Shown here one piece after another: positions 10,375 through 20,384 of a stretch of DNA of 64,000 nucleotides (positions within the stretch are counted from its first letter, which is position 1; each line of letters starts with the position of its first letter). The notes under the pieces were generated by a model. The model was given only the letters and a program-made list of their open reading frames with translations, was not told the origin of the DNA and searched no databases. The position numbers were made by a program, and so were the translations under genes. Origin of the DNA: Mycocentrospora acerina (lineage: Eukaryota; Ascomycota; Dothideomycetes; Pleosporales); contig JAKUHH010000236.1 of assembly GCA_022701365.1 (NCBI GenBank), forward strand, positions 207,126 to 271,125. The letters are read 5' to 3'.

Positions 10375-12258
10375 ATGGCCAGCACTGCACCCATACAAAC
10401 CCGGCCTTATCGTTCGCACAAAGTGCCTGCTTGCACCAGATGTCGCTCACGCAAGATCCGTTGCCACATCGACATTCCGGGTGAACCATGTCTGTCATGT
10501 CGAGAGCGACGTTTAAAATGCCAATACGTTGAGAGTTCGACTACTAGTTCGCCAACGGAAGAGAATGGAGACCGTAGACCATCCAAGAGGCGGCGAATCA
10601 GCAACCCTGAAGAAGGTCCGCCGCGACCTCGCTCGGCACCAATCCTACATAAAGCTACCAACAATCCTTCGGCATCGATAATGTTAGCTCCTCATCTTGC
10701 CGAGGATGTTGATATTTTTAATCGACATATCTTACAGCACCGTAAATCCAGCGTTGAAACATCCGAGCCCTCTAAATATCAAACACTTTTTCATGATATT
10801 AAAGACCCGGTGGTTTATCTCACTGTTCCCCGGTTTCGAACAGGATTACCACCGAATAGTGGTTGTGGAAGAGAGCAGCTGGAGATTGTAGAGCAAATTA
10901 TGGGACCTTTCAAGCGTGAGGTTGTTGAGCTATATCTCAACAACATTCATTTTAATTTTCCAGTCCTTGATCACGAAACTTACACCTCACTGCGCGATGG
11001 CCATTTTGAAAGAATACCGAACAACTTGATGTGTGTAATATACGCTATTGGTTCTCCCATGTGGTCGAAATCAGAAACACTCAAGATGCACCCGAGGCCA
11101 GATACTCACTACGTTTGGAATAAAGGAATCTCCGCCACATTGGAGGATTTTCTGAGTCCCGGAATTGCGACTGTACAAGCAGCGATTCTCGATCAAGTTG
11201 GACGTCCGTCAGTCTCTATCGTTGGCAATATAACTCTCTGTGGGAAAACAACCTCTTTAGCTCAGACATTTGGACTTCACAGAAACCCTTCAAAGTGGAA
11301 CATCACAGACAACGAGAAAGCGGTCAGGATACGTCTGTGGTGGTGCTGTCTCATCACTGACCACTGGTCTAGCGTCGCTTATGGCGCACCTCCACATATT
11401 TCCAAGGGCTACTATGATGTTCCCAAGCCTACCGTGAGCTCACTAGTCACTGCAAAGGCAACCCCACAGCAACGACAAGCAGTCACATGTTTCCTCCACC
11501 TTTGCACACTAACCGAGCTCCTTGGAGACATACATCCTTTGGTCTATCAGATCGAGCCGGATCGCGTACAACTCGCTCGTGAGCTCGAGCGCTTCAAGCG
11601 TGAGCTTAAAGATCTTGAGATGCAGCTACCAGAGTGGCTATCCCTGCCTAGACGTCCAGGATCCAGTAATCTTTGGCTCTGCTTCTTATCCATTCGACTT
11701 CTTCTTGCTCGCCTGACCTTTCGTTCAGCGGTCCTGGATGGAGACCCCAATTTGGGACGCAATAGAGCCGAGAAACTGCGTATCGCCTCATCGGCAGTTT
11801 TGGACTTCATTCTGTCACTGGGCGAGTCTCAGTTCCGGGATTTTTGGTTACCGTATGCAACACACTTACTTGTCCACGCCGTCACAGTGTCCTTACGGTG
11901 CACCGTCGAAACTCAAGATCATGAGATACGAAACACGTCGGTATTGCGGCTCGAGCGTGTTATTGCCCACATCCAGTATGCCCGTGATAACTACGATTGG
12001 GATATTGCAATTTACTGTCTAGAACGTTGCGCGGATCCAGTATCGAGGATTGTGGCACTGAATGCGAAAGAATTGCAGCCATCCGAGTTGGAACACGCAG
12101 GTATGAACGTCAATGGACACGCAGTGGAAGTTCAGTCGTTACCAAGTATGGACGACACTACATTTCTTCTATCAGATCTGTTAGATCCCAACGCACTGGA
12201 TTTTTCATGGGACGCCTTGTGGGACACTCCATCAGGCATGACTAATTTCTCCATATAA
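10375..12258 (+). CDS. Zn2Cys6 transcription factor
   Basis: Uninterrupted reading frame of 627 residues from the ATG at 10375; the codon just before it is TTG and is not used. The N-terminus carries a GAL4-type binuclear zinc cluster with cysteines at about 20, 23, 30, 39, 42 and 49 (spacing C-x2-C-x6-C-x8-C-x2-C-x6-C), followed by a basic KRRR stretch near residue 70. The middle region has features of the fungal-specific transcription factor domain. These include FPVLDHETY, an FGLHRNPSKW segment and the RIRLWWCCLITDHWSS block, which is the conserved RRLWW-type core. It should bind CGG-type half sites in the nucleus. Its target genes cannot be read from this window. It is flanked by long spacers and has no co-oriented metabolic cluster beside it, so pathway assignment is not possible. 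No introns are apparent. Confidence 0.88.
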   Translation: MASTAPIQTRPYRSHKVPACTRCRSRKIRCHIDIPGEPCLSCRERRLKCQYVESSTTSSPTEENGDRRPSKRRRISNPEEGPPRPRSAPILHKATNNPSASIMLAPHLAEDVDIFNRHILQHRKSSVETSEPSKYQTLFHDIKDPVVYLTVPRFRTGLPPNSGCGREQLEIVEQIMGPFKREVVELYLNNIHFNFPVLDHETYTSLRDGHFERIPNNLMCVIYAIGSPMWSKSETLKMHPRPDTHYVWNKGISATLEDFLSPGIATVQAAILDQVGRPSVSIVGNITLCGKTTSLAQTFGLHRNPSKWNITDNEKAVRIRLWWCCLITDHWSSVAYGAPPHISKGYYDVPKPTVSSLVTAKATPQQRQAVTCFLHLCTLTELLGDIHPLVYQIEPDRVQLARELERFKRELKDLEMQLPEWLSLPRRPGSSNLWLCFLSIRLLLARLTFRSAVLDGDPNLGRNRAEKLRIASSAVLDFILSLGESQFRDFWLPYATHLLVHAVTVSLRCTVETQDHEIRNTSVLRLERVIAHIQYARDNYDWDIAIYCLERCADPVSRIVALNAKELQPSELEHAGMNVNGHAVEVQSLPSMDDTTFLLSDLLDPNALDFSWDALWDTPSGMTNFSI

Positions 12259-15200
12259 CAATCACATCAAAGAGAATGCAATTCTCCCGGACTAGAAACC
12301 CAAACCCTCTTGACAACCCATTAAGCTTCATGCTCTTTGAAGCTGATCTGGCAGTTTCTACAAATATATGGACCTAGATACACACATATTGTGCGGGACA
12401 CGTCTTTGTTCAACGCCAATATCAAAATTTGCCCCCTGCTGTCTCTAAAGTCCAAATATCAACATAGAGGACGGTCCAGTCTTTCTTGACAAACAATCAC
12501 AGTAGCTCTAGGCTTTCAATCAAACCAAATGCTAATACCTTTCATACCTTAGACTGTTAAATGATTTCCTTTTCCACACACTATCTAGGATGCTTGTCAA
12601 TTCGGTCCATACTATGTGATGACAACGTGTCACTATTATACCATTTTCATATTCGTAGGTAGTCATTTTGTCCGATTTTCTGCATCGCGATCGACGCCAA
12701 CATACATTTGATGTATTGAGAGCATCACATCATCTCCTCAGCCATGAACAGCGAAGACAACGAACTAGCAGGCAGCATTTTTTCAGCTACACTGGGCCCC
12801 CAAATCAGCTCAATGATTGGATTGCGATGTTTACACCAAGATACTCCCTTTCTACGACATACCTTACTGGCAGGAGATCAACACTGGCCTAGGCGAGATC
12901 AATGTCTTGATAGAAAGCGATTGTTCTATGTAAACTAGTTTGAGAGCACGAAGTATGTATTTGGTCCTGTTCCAGGCTATGAAGATAAAAAATTTGTATC
13001 CCCATGAATCGTCAGCCAACCAGGGTATTTTCTTCAGATTCTGCTATCCCAACCAAGTGTACATACATGATTTACTAAGGAGCACATGCGGTTCGTTCGT
13101 GGGGGAATGTACCAACCCACCTATGAACGTTTTTCCTTCTAGATGCACGATGGATCGATGATGGATTAGTCAGGCGTTGAGTTGTCATTTGCGGTGAGAC
13201 GCATGGGTAGAAGTATAGAAACGTACCGCTCTGGAGAGAGGAAGATGTAAGCCAGACTGTGTAACTTATCGATGCTATCAGCAGCTGTTTCATTATTAGA
13301 TGGTATGCCGAGGCTGAACAGATGGCACCTACTAGTTAATTAGGTCAAAAAAACATTTCGAAACTCTTTTGAAATTTGTAGGCAACTTCTCATACTGGGT
13401 TTTCTTGTTGACAAAAAATAATGTCGCACTTTCCACAAACGACAAGAGATGAGTTTGTTGTAGCTTAGTGTCTAGGCCAGGGATACCCTTAGCACTATGC
13501 GCCTTACTATGGTGACCCCCAGAAGTTTTCCCAAATCGCCACTCGGTGCGGGAAGTATAGAAATAGCTTGTAGTTGGTCAAATATGGTTTTTTCCATCAT
13601 CTCTGTCCAATAGGGGAGGATCCACAAAAAGTGGACTGAGGTGGCGATTTGGGAAAACTTCTGGGGGTCACCATAGTACATTCAGCAAGATAGTCCATTA
13701 AAATTATGTTCTCAATCGTGTCAGATGCATCGAATATATGCATGCAAAACCTTTGCCATTATTTTTGTTCGTAATATGGATGCAAACTACGTATTGCACG
13801 ATTTTGGAGGCTCAAATGCACCGAGGAAAGTCTGGCAATCTTCTATATAGCTGGCAGGCAGGGAGCAAACTATGGTTAACATTTCGTGCCGAGAATTCGG
13901 GGTAGTACGGGGCCCTACCTCCTACCATAACGGGCATAGATATTCCAGAGGAACGTATCCTAAAAGAGCAAATTGGCCTTCACGAACGAAAGCATTCAGT
14001 AGCAATATCAGTGCGCACAGTATGACGAGGACCTGCTTGTAACAAAACCTGATGACGACAAACCATTCGTGGATTGGAGCAAGCGTTTGATATACGAGGC
14101 AACACTTGCACTCGATATAACATTGAATCTCGTCATGTAAGATTACGATAAAAGTCTCACTTTTCCAGAGGATATTTTTCTGTCTTTACTGGGGTACAGA
14201 CTTTTTAGATCGAATTCACCAATATGGACAGCTTTACACATAGTGAATTCCACATTGACACATTATCGAGTTAAAAAATGAGGGACAATCTTACTAGGCT
14301 TACGGTGTTAGAATTATCATGTTCTGATACGGTACCACAATGCTTGCGAAGTTGGCCTAGGACGGCATGGGCAGGAGTCGTACACCTATGACTTGGGATA
14401 CCGATTTTAGCAAGGACTTGACGTCCTTACTTAGTATTGGTGGCTTCACCGATAGAAACTCTTACGCAACGAGTCACCAAATCTGTTCGTCTTTTAGTTC
14501 TTATGTATCATTTTATCGGCATTTGAACAGATAGAGCTCTGCAGGCAGGTCTGATTGCAGATCACCAATCTCATACCCACCATCAAGACATCGATGTTTC
14601 CAATTTTGTATCCTTGCTATCATCCTATTCGCTTGTTTCAAAGTCCCACAATCTAGTTTGGTTGCGAGGCAAAGAGATTACAAGTGAAAAGCATGTCGCA
14701 TAATACCCACAAATGTTCTCAACTAGAGCACATCTCAACTTAGATATTTCACGGAATTGATATGTCGAGCTGAGTGATACACAATTTTACCAGAGTCTCA
14801 ATTGTTTCCATTTAGAAGGTCGCCTCTTACTACCATGCTGTTTGTTCGCCCAACATTACCACTTAATCGTAGTAATTTCGTAGAATTGTTCAAGGGTTCG
14901 AAATGATGTTGGGTCAGTGTGAAGTCGAATTTTCAAATTCACAAGAGTTGCATAGGTACAGGGCATTGAGATATCTTAGCATATCTTCTTTGAAGATTAT
15001 CAAACAACTAGACTAATTCTTCTGTGTAATGGTACATGGACGTTCCCAACCTTCCGAATATTTTGTCTTGTTTTGCGTTTGTCGTAGTTTAGACACGGTA
15101 GAAACTAGCAAGCTTGGGCAAAAAATCTAGTGACGATGAGGAATCAGGGGAATCTACTGGCCACTAAAGGTCGATTTTAATAGGGACGTGTTTGGTTGGA

Positions 15201-15513
15201 TGCGTAGTCTCAGATGTGGAAACAGTCTCCCACGGTCTGGGTGTTGGTCCGTGCACACTTGGCTGGATGACAGTTGCTATCGCTGCTCCTTCCCTTCTTC
15301 TCTTACCTTCGATCTTCTCGACAGGACACTCGCCCCCGTTTTCCACACACACTACTTTGCCACAGTTGTTCCCACGTCGACGTGGATTGTTAAGCACTGG
15401 GATAGGCGACTGCAGAAACACACCGGCTGCGCCGACTTGCCTGCCTCCTACACGTCAGCTGCTGTAACAACTCCAATACTACAGCGCATCAACCACAACC
15501 AAGCACCACCAAC
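12259..15513. other. ORF-poor spacer of 3.25 kb
   Basis: Largest gap in the left half. It is moderately AT-rich and nearly devoid of ORFs between about 13.7 and 15.1 kb. It contains the TIR element at 13505-13678. Two short frames have protein-like wording (about 12744-12938 and about 14008-14140) but no identified family. The right end is the promoter of the MPE1-type gene. Whether the region is decayed repeat sequence cannot be decided without composition analysis. Confidence 0.45.
13505..13678. mobile_element. MITE-like element with perfect 38-bp terminal inverted repeats
   Basis: Bases 13505-13542 and 13641-13678 are exact reverse complements over 38 bp, beginning TACTATGGTGACCCCCAGAA and ending with its mirror. 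The outermost bases are TA on both sides, and identity stops immediately outside. This fits a Tc1/mariner- or pogo-type insertion with a TA target duplication. The 98-bp interior has no ORF, so the element is non-autonomous. The perfect match of both arms suggests recent mobility or recent amplification. As RNA it would fold into a long hairpin, so an inverted-repeat RNA gene is an alternative. Confidence 0.75.
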
Positions 15514-17109
15514 ATGCCGTTTTCCGCCTTTTATAGGTCCAAAAACGAGAAGGAACTTCACCGTGTGGACTTTGAGGGCACCACCATTACAGTGTTTGAG
15601 CTAAAGCGAGAGATAATCCAGCGCAGTGGTCTCGCCAAAGAGGCAAATACCGACTTTCACATCCTTCGCGAACACGACTCGAGCGTATACGAGGATGATA
15701 CCGAACTCATCTCACCTTCAAGCACGGTCATCACACAGCGACGGCCCGCTGCGTCTGGACGAGGCAATATTGTTCGCTACATGAACGGCAAGGTCCCTCA
15801 GCGCGCATTTAAGAAGACTGCTTCAGCTGTACCCGACAGTGGTAGTGTTGACACCAGCCCCGAAGCTGCTTTCTTGGCTGAGTCGAGCGAGGCCTGGAAA
15901 CGGGAACAGGAGCAGCTATCGAAAGCTAAGCCTGTTTACAACAAGAAGTCGGCAAATGTTCCAAGTGGCCCCCCGCCAGCCTACTACACCTGTAGAATCT
16001 GTAACGAGAAGGGTCACTACATCCAGCAGTGTCCAACAAAGGACGATCCCAATCACAAGTCTTACAAGCTCCCGACCGGCATACCAAAATCATTTCAGAA
16101 GGAGGTGACTGCAGAAGAGGCGGATGGCCCAAATGTTATGAAGACTCCTGATGGACGGTATGTGCAGGTCAAGACGGACGCGAATGAGTGGAACAAGTTT
16201 CAGCAAAAGACCAATGCGGTCAAAGCACAGGAAGCGAGCGCCGATGCTGCCATGAAAGAGTTGCGCGAACGGGGGCTTCAGTGCTCAATTGATGAGCGCA
16301 TGTTTGTCGATCCTATGAAAACGCCGTGCTGTGGTCAGACATTCTGTCGCCAATGCATCGAGAGCGCGTTAGAAGAGGGTGATTTAGTGTGCCCCCATTG
16401 CAACGAGGAGGAAGTGCTTGTGGACAATCTAGTCAAGGATGAGGAAATGGTAAACAAAATCCGCGAATATCAAGCAGAGAAGGCAGCGGAGAAGATGGAG
16501 GCAGCGGCTAAACAGCACAATGAACAAATTGCTTCTGATAGTTCGAAACAATCAACTGACAATTCTGCTCCTGCCGTCGTCGACGCTAACTCTTCTTCTC
16601 CAAACTCAAAAAAGAGGAAGTCACCGCCAACAGAGATCCAGCCGCCTACGGCTCCAAAGGCAATGCGCCAGCCAACGGAGGAACAGGTCCAGGCGGAATT
16701 TCAGGCACAAATGGATCAAATGTTCCGCTTGCCAATGAATATGCCCGGCATGAACATGCCTATGAACATGCCTATGAACATGCCCATGCCCATGATGCAG
16801 CAACAGCACATGCCCATGCAAAACCCCATGATGAACATGGGCATGGGCATGGGTGGCTACGGCAACGGCATGGCAAACGGAAATGGAAACGGTTGGGGTG
16901 CACAACAAGGGTTCCACGGATGGAACGGACATCAGCTCCAACAACCTGGTATGAACATGAATATGATGAACATGAACATGAACATGAACATGGGATTTCA
17001 AGGAAACAATGGCAATGCCGGCCAGCAAGACGCGTATGAACGACAGCCAGTAAATAATCGCCAGAGAAATAAGAGGACCAGAGAGCCGGATTATCGGACA
17101 CTGCATTAG
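15514..17109 (+). CDS. MPE1: Mpe1/RBBP6-type subunit of cleavage and polyadenylation factor
   Basis: Single exon, 531 residues, start ATG in an ACCAACATGCC context. Three domains stand in the order known for Mpe1/RBBP6. A DWNN ubiquitin-like domain (residues 1 to about 75) begins PFSAFYRSKNEKELHRVDFE. A CCHC zinc knuckle starts at Cys160 (CRICNEKGHYIQQC). A RING/U-box-like finger covers about 257-296, from CSIDERM to VCPHC. Mpe1 is an essential subunit of the yeast CPF and is needed for 3' end cleavage and polyadenylation of pre-mRNA in the nucleus. The C-terminal third is Lys/Ser-rich and then strongly Met/Asn/Gly-rich, with repeated NMPM and NMNM units. The gene is convergent with APN1. The identification is secure; the ligase activity of the RING is known for relatives but not shown here. 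Confidence 0.95.
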   Translation: MPFSAFYRSKNEKELHRVDFEGTTITVFELKREIIQRSGLAKEANTDFHILREHDSSVYEDDTELISPSSTVITQRRPAASGRGNIVRYMNGKVPQRAFKKTASAVPDSGSVDTSPEAAFLAESSEAWKREQEQLSKAKPVYNKKSANVPSGPPPAYYTCRICNEKGHYIQQCPTKDDPNHKSYKLPTGIPKSFQKEVTAEEADGPNVMKTPDGRYVQVKTDANEWNKFQQKTNAVKAQEASADAAMKELRERGLQCSIDERMFVDPMKTPCCGQTFCRQCIESALEEGDLVCPHCNEEEVLVDNLVKDEEMVNKIREYQAEKAAEKMEAAAKQHNEQIASDSSKQSTDNSAPAVVDANSSSPNSKKRKSPPTEIQPPTAPKAMRQPTEEQVQAEFQAQMDQMFRLPMNMPGMNMPMNMPMNMPMPMMQQQHMPMQNPMMNMGMGMGGYGNGMANGNGNGWGAQQGFHGWNGHQLQQPGMNMNMMNMNMNMNMGFQGNNGNAGQQDAYERQPVNNRQRNKRTREPDYRTLH

Positions 17110-18088
17110 GAAATACCGTGGCGATATTGTTGATGTCCACGTTTGGAGCGACTCATATAAAACAAGGTCCCGATTTTTTTGTACATATAATTCGATTTCG
17201 CGGAGCAGGAGTTGAATCTACCGAAGGGGGGTGGGGGGTCATTATGCTTCTGCGTATGCGTCTGTTTTTCTCTCTTGCTCTCTCCGTTTTTGGGCGCCCG
17301 TGTATGGAGGAAGGAATAACCGAGTGCGCGTGGGTGCGTTGATTATTCGCATGCAGCTTCGGGCTTGGGTTCGCGGTGGGTGGGGGGACTGTGTGCTTTT
17401 GATGGGTGCGAGATTCTGTACTGCGGCGTTTTTTTTTTCCTCTTTCTTCTTGGGTGAATCGGAGCGCTTTTGTCGGGAGGTTCGGCTGGTGGGGAGGAGT
17501 AGCATGGATAGCATTGTTTGTTGTTATTTTTGGTCATCAATGTCAATATATGTATCAGTATCAAACCCAGAATGCTGCTATCGCATATTTTTGCTGTGCT
17601 GATGAGTAAAGTGAAGATGGGCGAAGTAAGCCGTATCTCTATACTGTTTTTCTTGACGCCAGGATTAGGCTTGGGTCGACAACAATGTGTGATATGAAGG
17701 GGCTGGATTTGATTGAGCAACAGTTATCCGGGCTGGGCGTCAAAAGAGAATGCCCACGAAGCTTGTTTGGAGTAGTACGGGGACTAAGAATAAGAAATCA
17801 ATTAATTCGCAGAGGGTTAAGTACTTGTAACTTTAAAACGCATCCCTGTTTGGCCGTATAGTACATGTGTGAATAATCTCAAATCGTGTGTCCGTTTCCT
17901 TTTGTTTTACGCCTGCATACTGCTTGTTGTTGGGAGGTCCAACTATGCTTCTGGGTGCCTACGGAAACATCGGGCACAGTCTTGTACTCCCGAAACTTTC
18001 ACTCTCACTTTAGAGCTGAATGTTGTCTGATGAGGTTCCTCTGTTTGGGAATCATGTGTTTTGATTACGCTCAGGTCTCACCTGCAGC
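17110..18088. other. convergent 3' spacer
   Basis: About 980 bp between the stops of MPE1 (+) and APN1 (-). GT-rich and T-rich tracts dominate, with short ORFs that have no protein character. It should contain both 3' UTRs. No gene is supported. Confidence 0.45.
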
Positions 18089-19969
18089 TTATTCCTCATC
18101 AGAAGTGTCATCCTCCTCACTCTCAACCTTCTTCTTGCCTTTTCCCGTCTTCTTCGGCTGGGCTACTTTGGCTTGCGTTTTTGGTTTGACTCCCTTGGCC
18201 TGCTTCTTCGGCTTTGTTATCTTTGTTTGCTTGCGGTCGACCTGGTCGCCGATGCGCTCGCGCTCAGTTGCACCTTCTGCATGCAGCTTGGCCTCCAAGT
18301 CCTTAAACTCCTGACTCTTAACGTCCATACCAACAAGCTTTTCGAGCATCTTGATCTCGCGGGCCCAGACAGACTTGTCTTCAGACTTCTTGCCGTCCGC
18401 ACCAACAATGTCGTTGGGAGTCTCGAGAATCATTGGTAGACCGTGGAGGCGTTCGTCGTTGACGATGTTGTGGAACGCACGTAGGCCGAGATAACCTGTA
18501 CCAATGCGGGCGTGGAGGTCGCGGTGGCTACTTATGGGGGCTTTGCTGTCATTGATGTGTAGAGCTTTGAGATACTTTAAGTCGATTATTTCGTCGAACT
18601 TGGCCATTGTCTCCGCATATGCGTCCGGAGTGCGAAGATCGTAGCCAGCTGCAAAGACATGGCAGGTATCGAGACAGACAGCTACACGACTCTTGTCTTC
18701 GACGTGCTCAATGATTGCAGCTATGTCTTCAAAGGTACCTCCAATCGTGTTACCAAGAGATGCCATGGTCTCCAGTACAGTGATGACTTCACCAGTGGCA
18801 GGGTCGCTGTGAGCCTGGTTGAGATTCTCAGCAATAAGCCTGATACCCTCCTCACGCGTGGTAGCATTGGCGTTGCCAGGATGAAAGTTGTACAACTTGA
18901 TACCAAGCTTGTGGCAGCGTACAAGATCGTCGTGGAAAGCATCGTAAGCCTGCTTCTTGCGCTCAGGATCAGGATGCGCCAGGTTGACGAGGTAAGATCC
19001 ATGAGGTAGGCAGCAGTCCCCAACTTCGACGTTATGCATCTTGCAGGCACTGATGAATGTCGTGGCGATTTCAGGATCTAGTGCGGGGCTGTCCCATTTG
19101 CGCTGGTTCTTCATAAACATGGCGAAGGCGTTGCCGCTGAAGAGGTAAGCTTATTATTTGATAAACAGTTACGGAAAGATGAGACAGTTACGTACCCGAT
19201 GTGTAGAAGATTCGGGATAGCATTATGCACACCTAGTTTACGCTCCATGTTAGCGTGTGATCTTGTCACAAAAAAATGGGAAAGGGTGAATCTCACCTCC
19301 TGCAGTACTAACGTGAGCTCCGACACGCAGTTTGGTGTCATTTGTGCGCTCCTCGAGTGGAGCCTCATCTTTTGCATTCTTCTTCTTGACTATACGGGCT
19401 GTCTTTTTGACTGCTGTGGCCTTTGTGGCCTTGGTAGGCCTGGTGTCTGCCTTCTCTTCATCTTCTGCCGTCTTCTTGGTCCGCTTAGTGGTCTTGGTAG
19501 CCGTGGTCTCCGCCTTTCTCTTTGTGCCTTTGGCTGTTGTCTTTGCGACGGTGGACTTTTCAGCAAGCGCACTGAGCCCCTCAGGAGGAGGCGAAAGAGA
19601 CGAGTTGGACGACGTATCGGATAAATCTTTTGTCATTGTGTTGTGAAATGGCCGTTGTGGTGCAAGAGCGTGCGTGTGGATGGGTGAAATGTATGTCGTG
19701 CTTGGTAGAGTACTGAAAGGGGCAGATGCAGTGCTTATATGAGCAAAACTTGTCGAGAAGGAGTGCTGTAGATGGGGTGAGAGCCAATAAAGCAGCCTTT
19801 TTGGTGAGAGCTGATCAAGGTAAGAGCAGCTTTCACTTCGAGTTTGTATCGATGAGCCTGGCAGGTAAAGGAGGTTGGGCGTAGGCTTGGATGACAGAGG
19901 GCGTAGTGAGACTTTTGATGGCAAAAGAGCGTGTAGATGATTATACAAAGGTCTGGAGAGAAGTTTCAT
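18089..19969 (-). CDS. APN1: AP endonuclease of the endonuclease IV family (Apn1)
   Basis: Three exons on the minus strand: 19969-19297, 19232-19196 (only 37 nt) and 19136-18089. The full frame gives 585 residues from the ATG at 19969, or 474 from an in-frame ATG at 19636. The catalytic TIM-barrel domain begins with KLRVGAHVSTAGG and continues through the microexon (GVHNAIPNLLHIG) into NAFAMFMKNQRKW. Further endonuclease IV signatures are CLDTCHVFAAGYD, ALHINDSK, HARIGTGYLG and ILETPND, which carry the trinuclear zinc ligands. The enzyme cuts DNA 5' to abasic sites in base excision repair. The segment before the domain is Lys/Thr-rich, and the C-terminus is Lys-rich, as expected for nuclear targeting. 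The upstream start adds a leader low in acidic residues that could direct mitochondrial import. It shares a divergent promoter with DIM1. Confidence 0.94.
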
Positions 19970-20384
19970 ACAGCTGGGAAATCCACATCCAGGTTGAGAG
20001 GTCGCGGGGAGTGCTGGTGTATCGAACCCTGTATGGCGAGCGCTGAATCAGGGGAACTCTCCTAAACAAGAAATTGCGAGAAAAGAGAAGAAGACGGAGC
20101 GATGACAACCAGCTGAGTAGCTTGGGAAGTAAAGTCGAGGTGCAGACAAGACTGCTTGGGCGCAGCTGAAAACGAGATGAGCGTGCAGCAGCGCGACGCT
20201 CCATCCAACGTCGTCGCGTGTCGAAGCTGACGCCAGTTCACGTGCCCAAGTCAGCCCCGCAAAATATTTCTTATCGTCGGATAAGCAGACGTCGACCAAA
20301 AATTCCATCGCCTGTCCAGCACGACAGCGTCGACACGCCAGCTCCACCGCCTCACACCTGCACTCGCCGCCACAACCGCCCAAA
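19970..20384. promoter_or_regulatory. divergent promoter APN1 / DIM1
   Basis: About 415 bp between the two start codons if the long APN1 form is used, and about 750 bp if the short form is used. A palindromic CACGTG lies at 20239-20244. The segment close to DIM1 is C-rich, as often seen in fungal 5' UTRs. Shared regulation is inferred from layout only. Confidence 0.5.
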
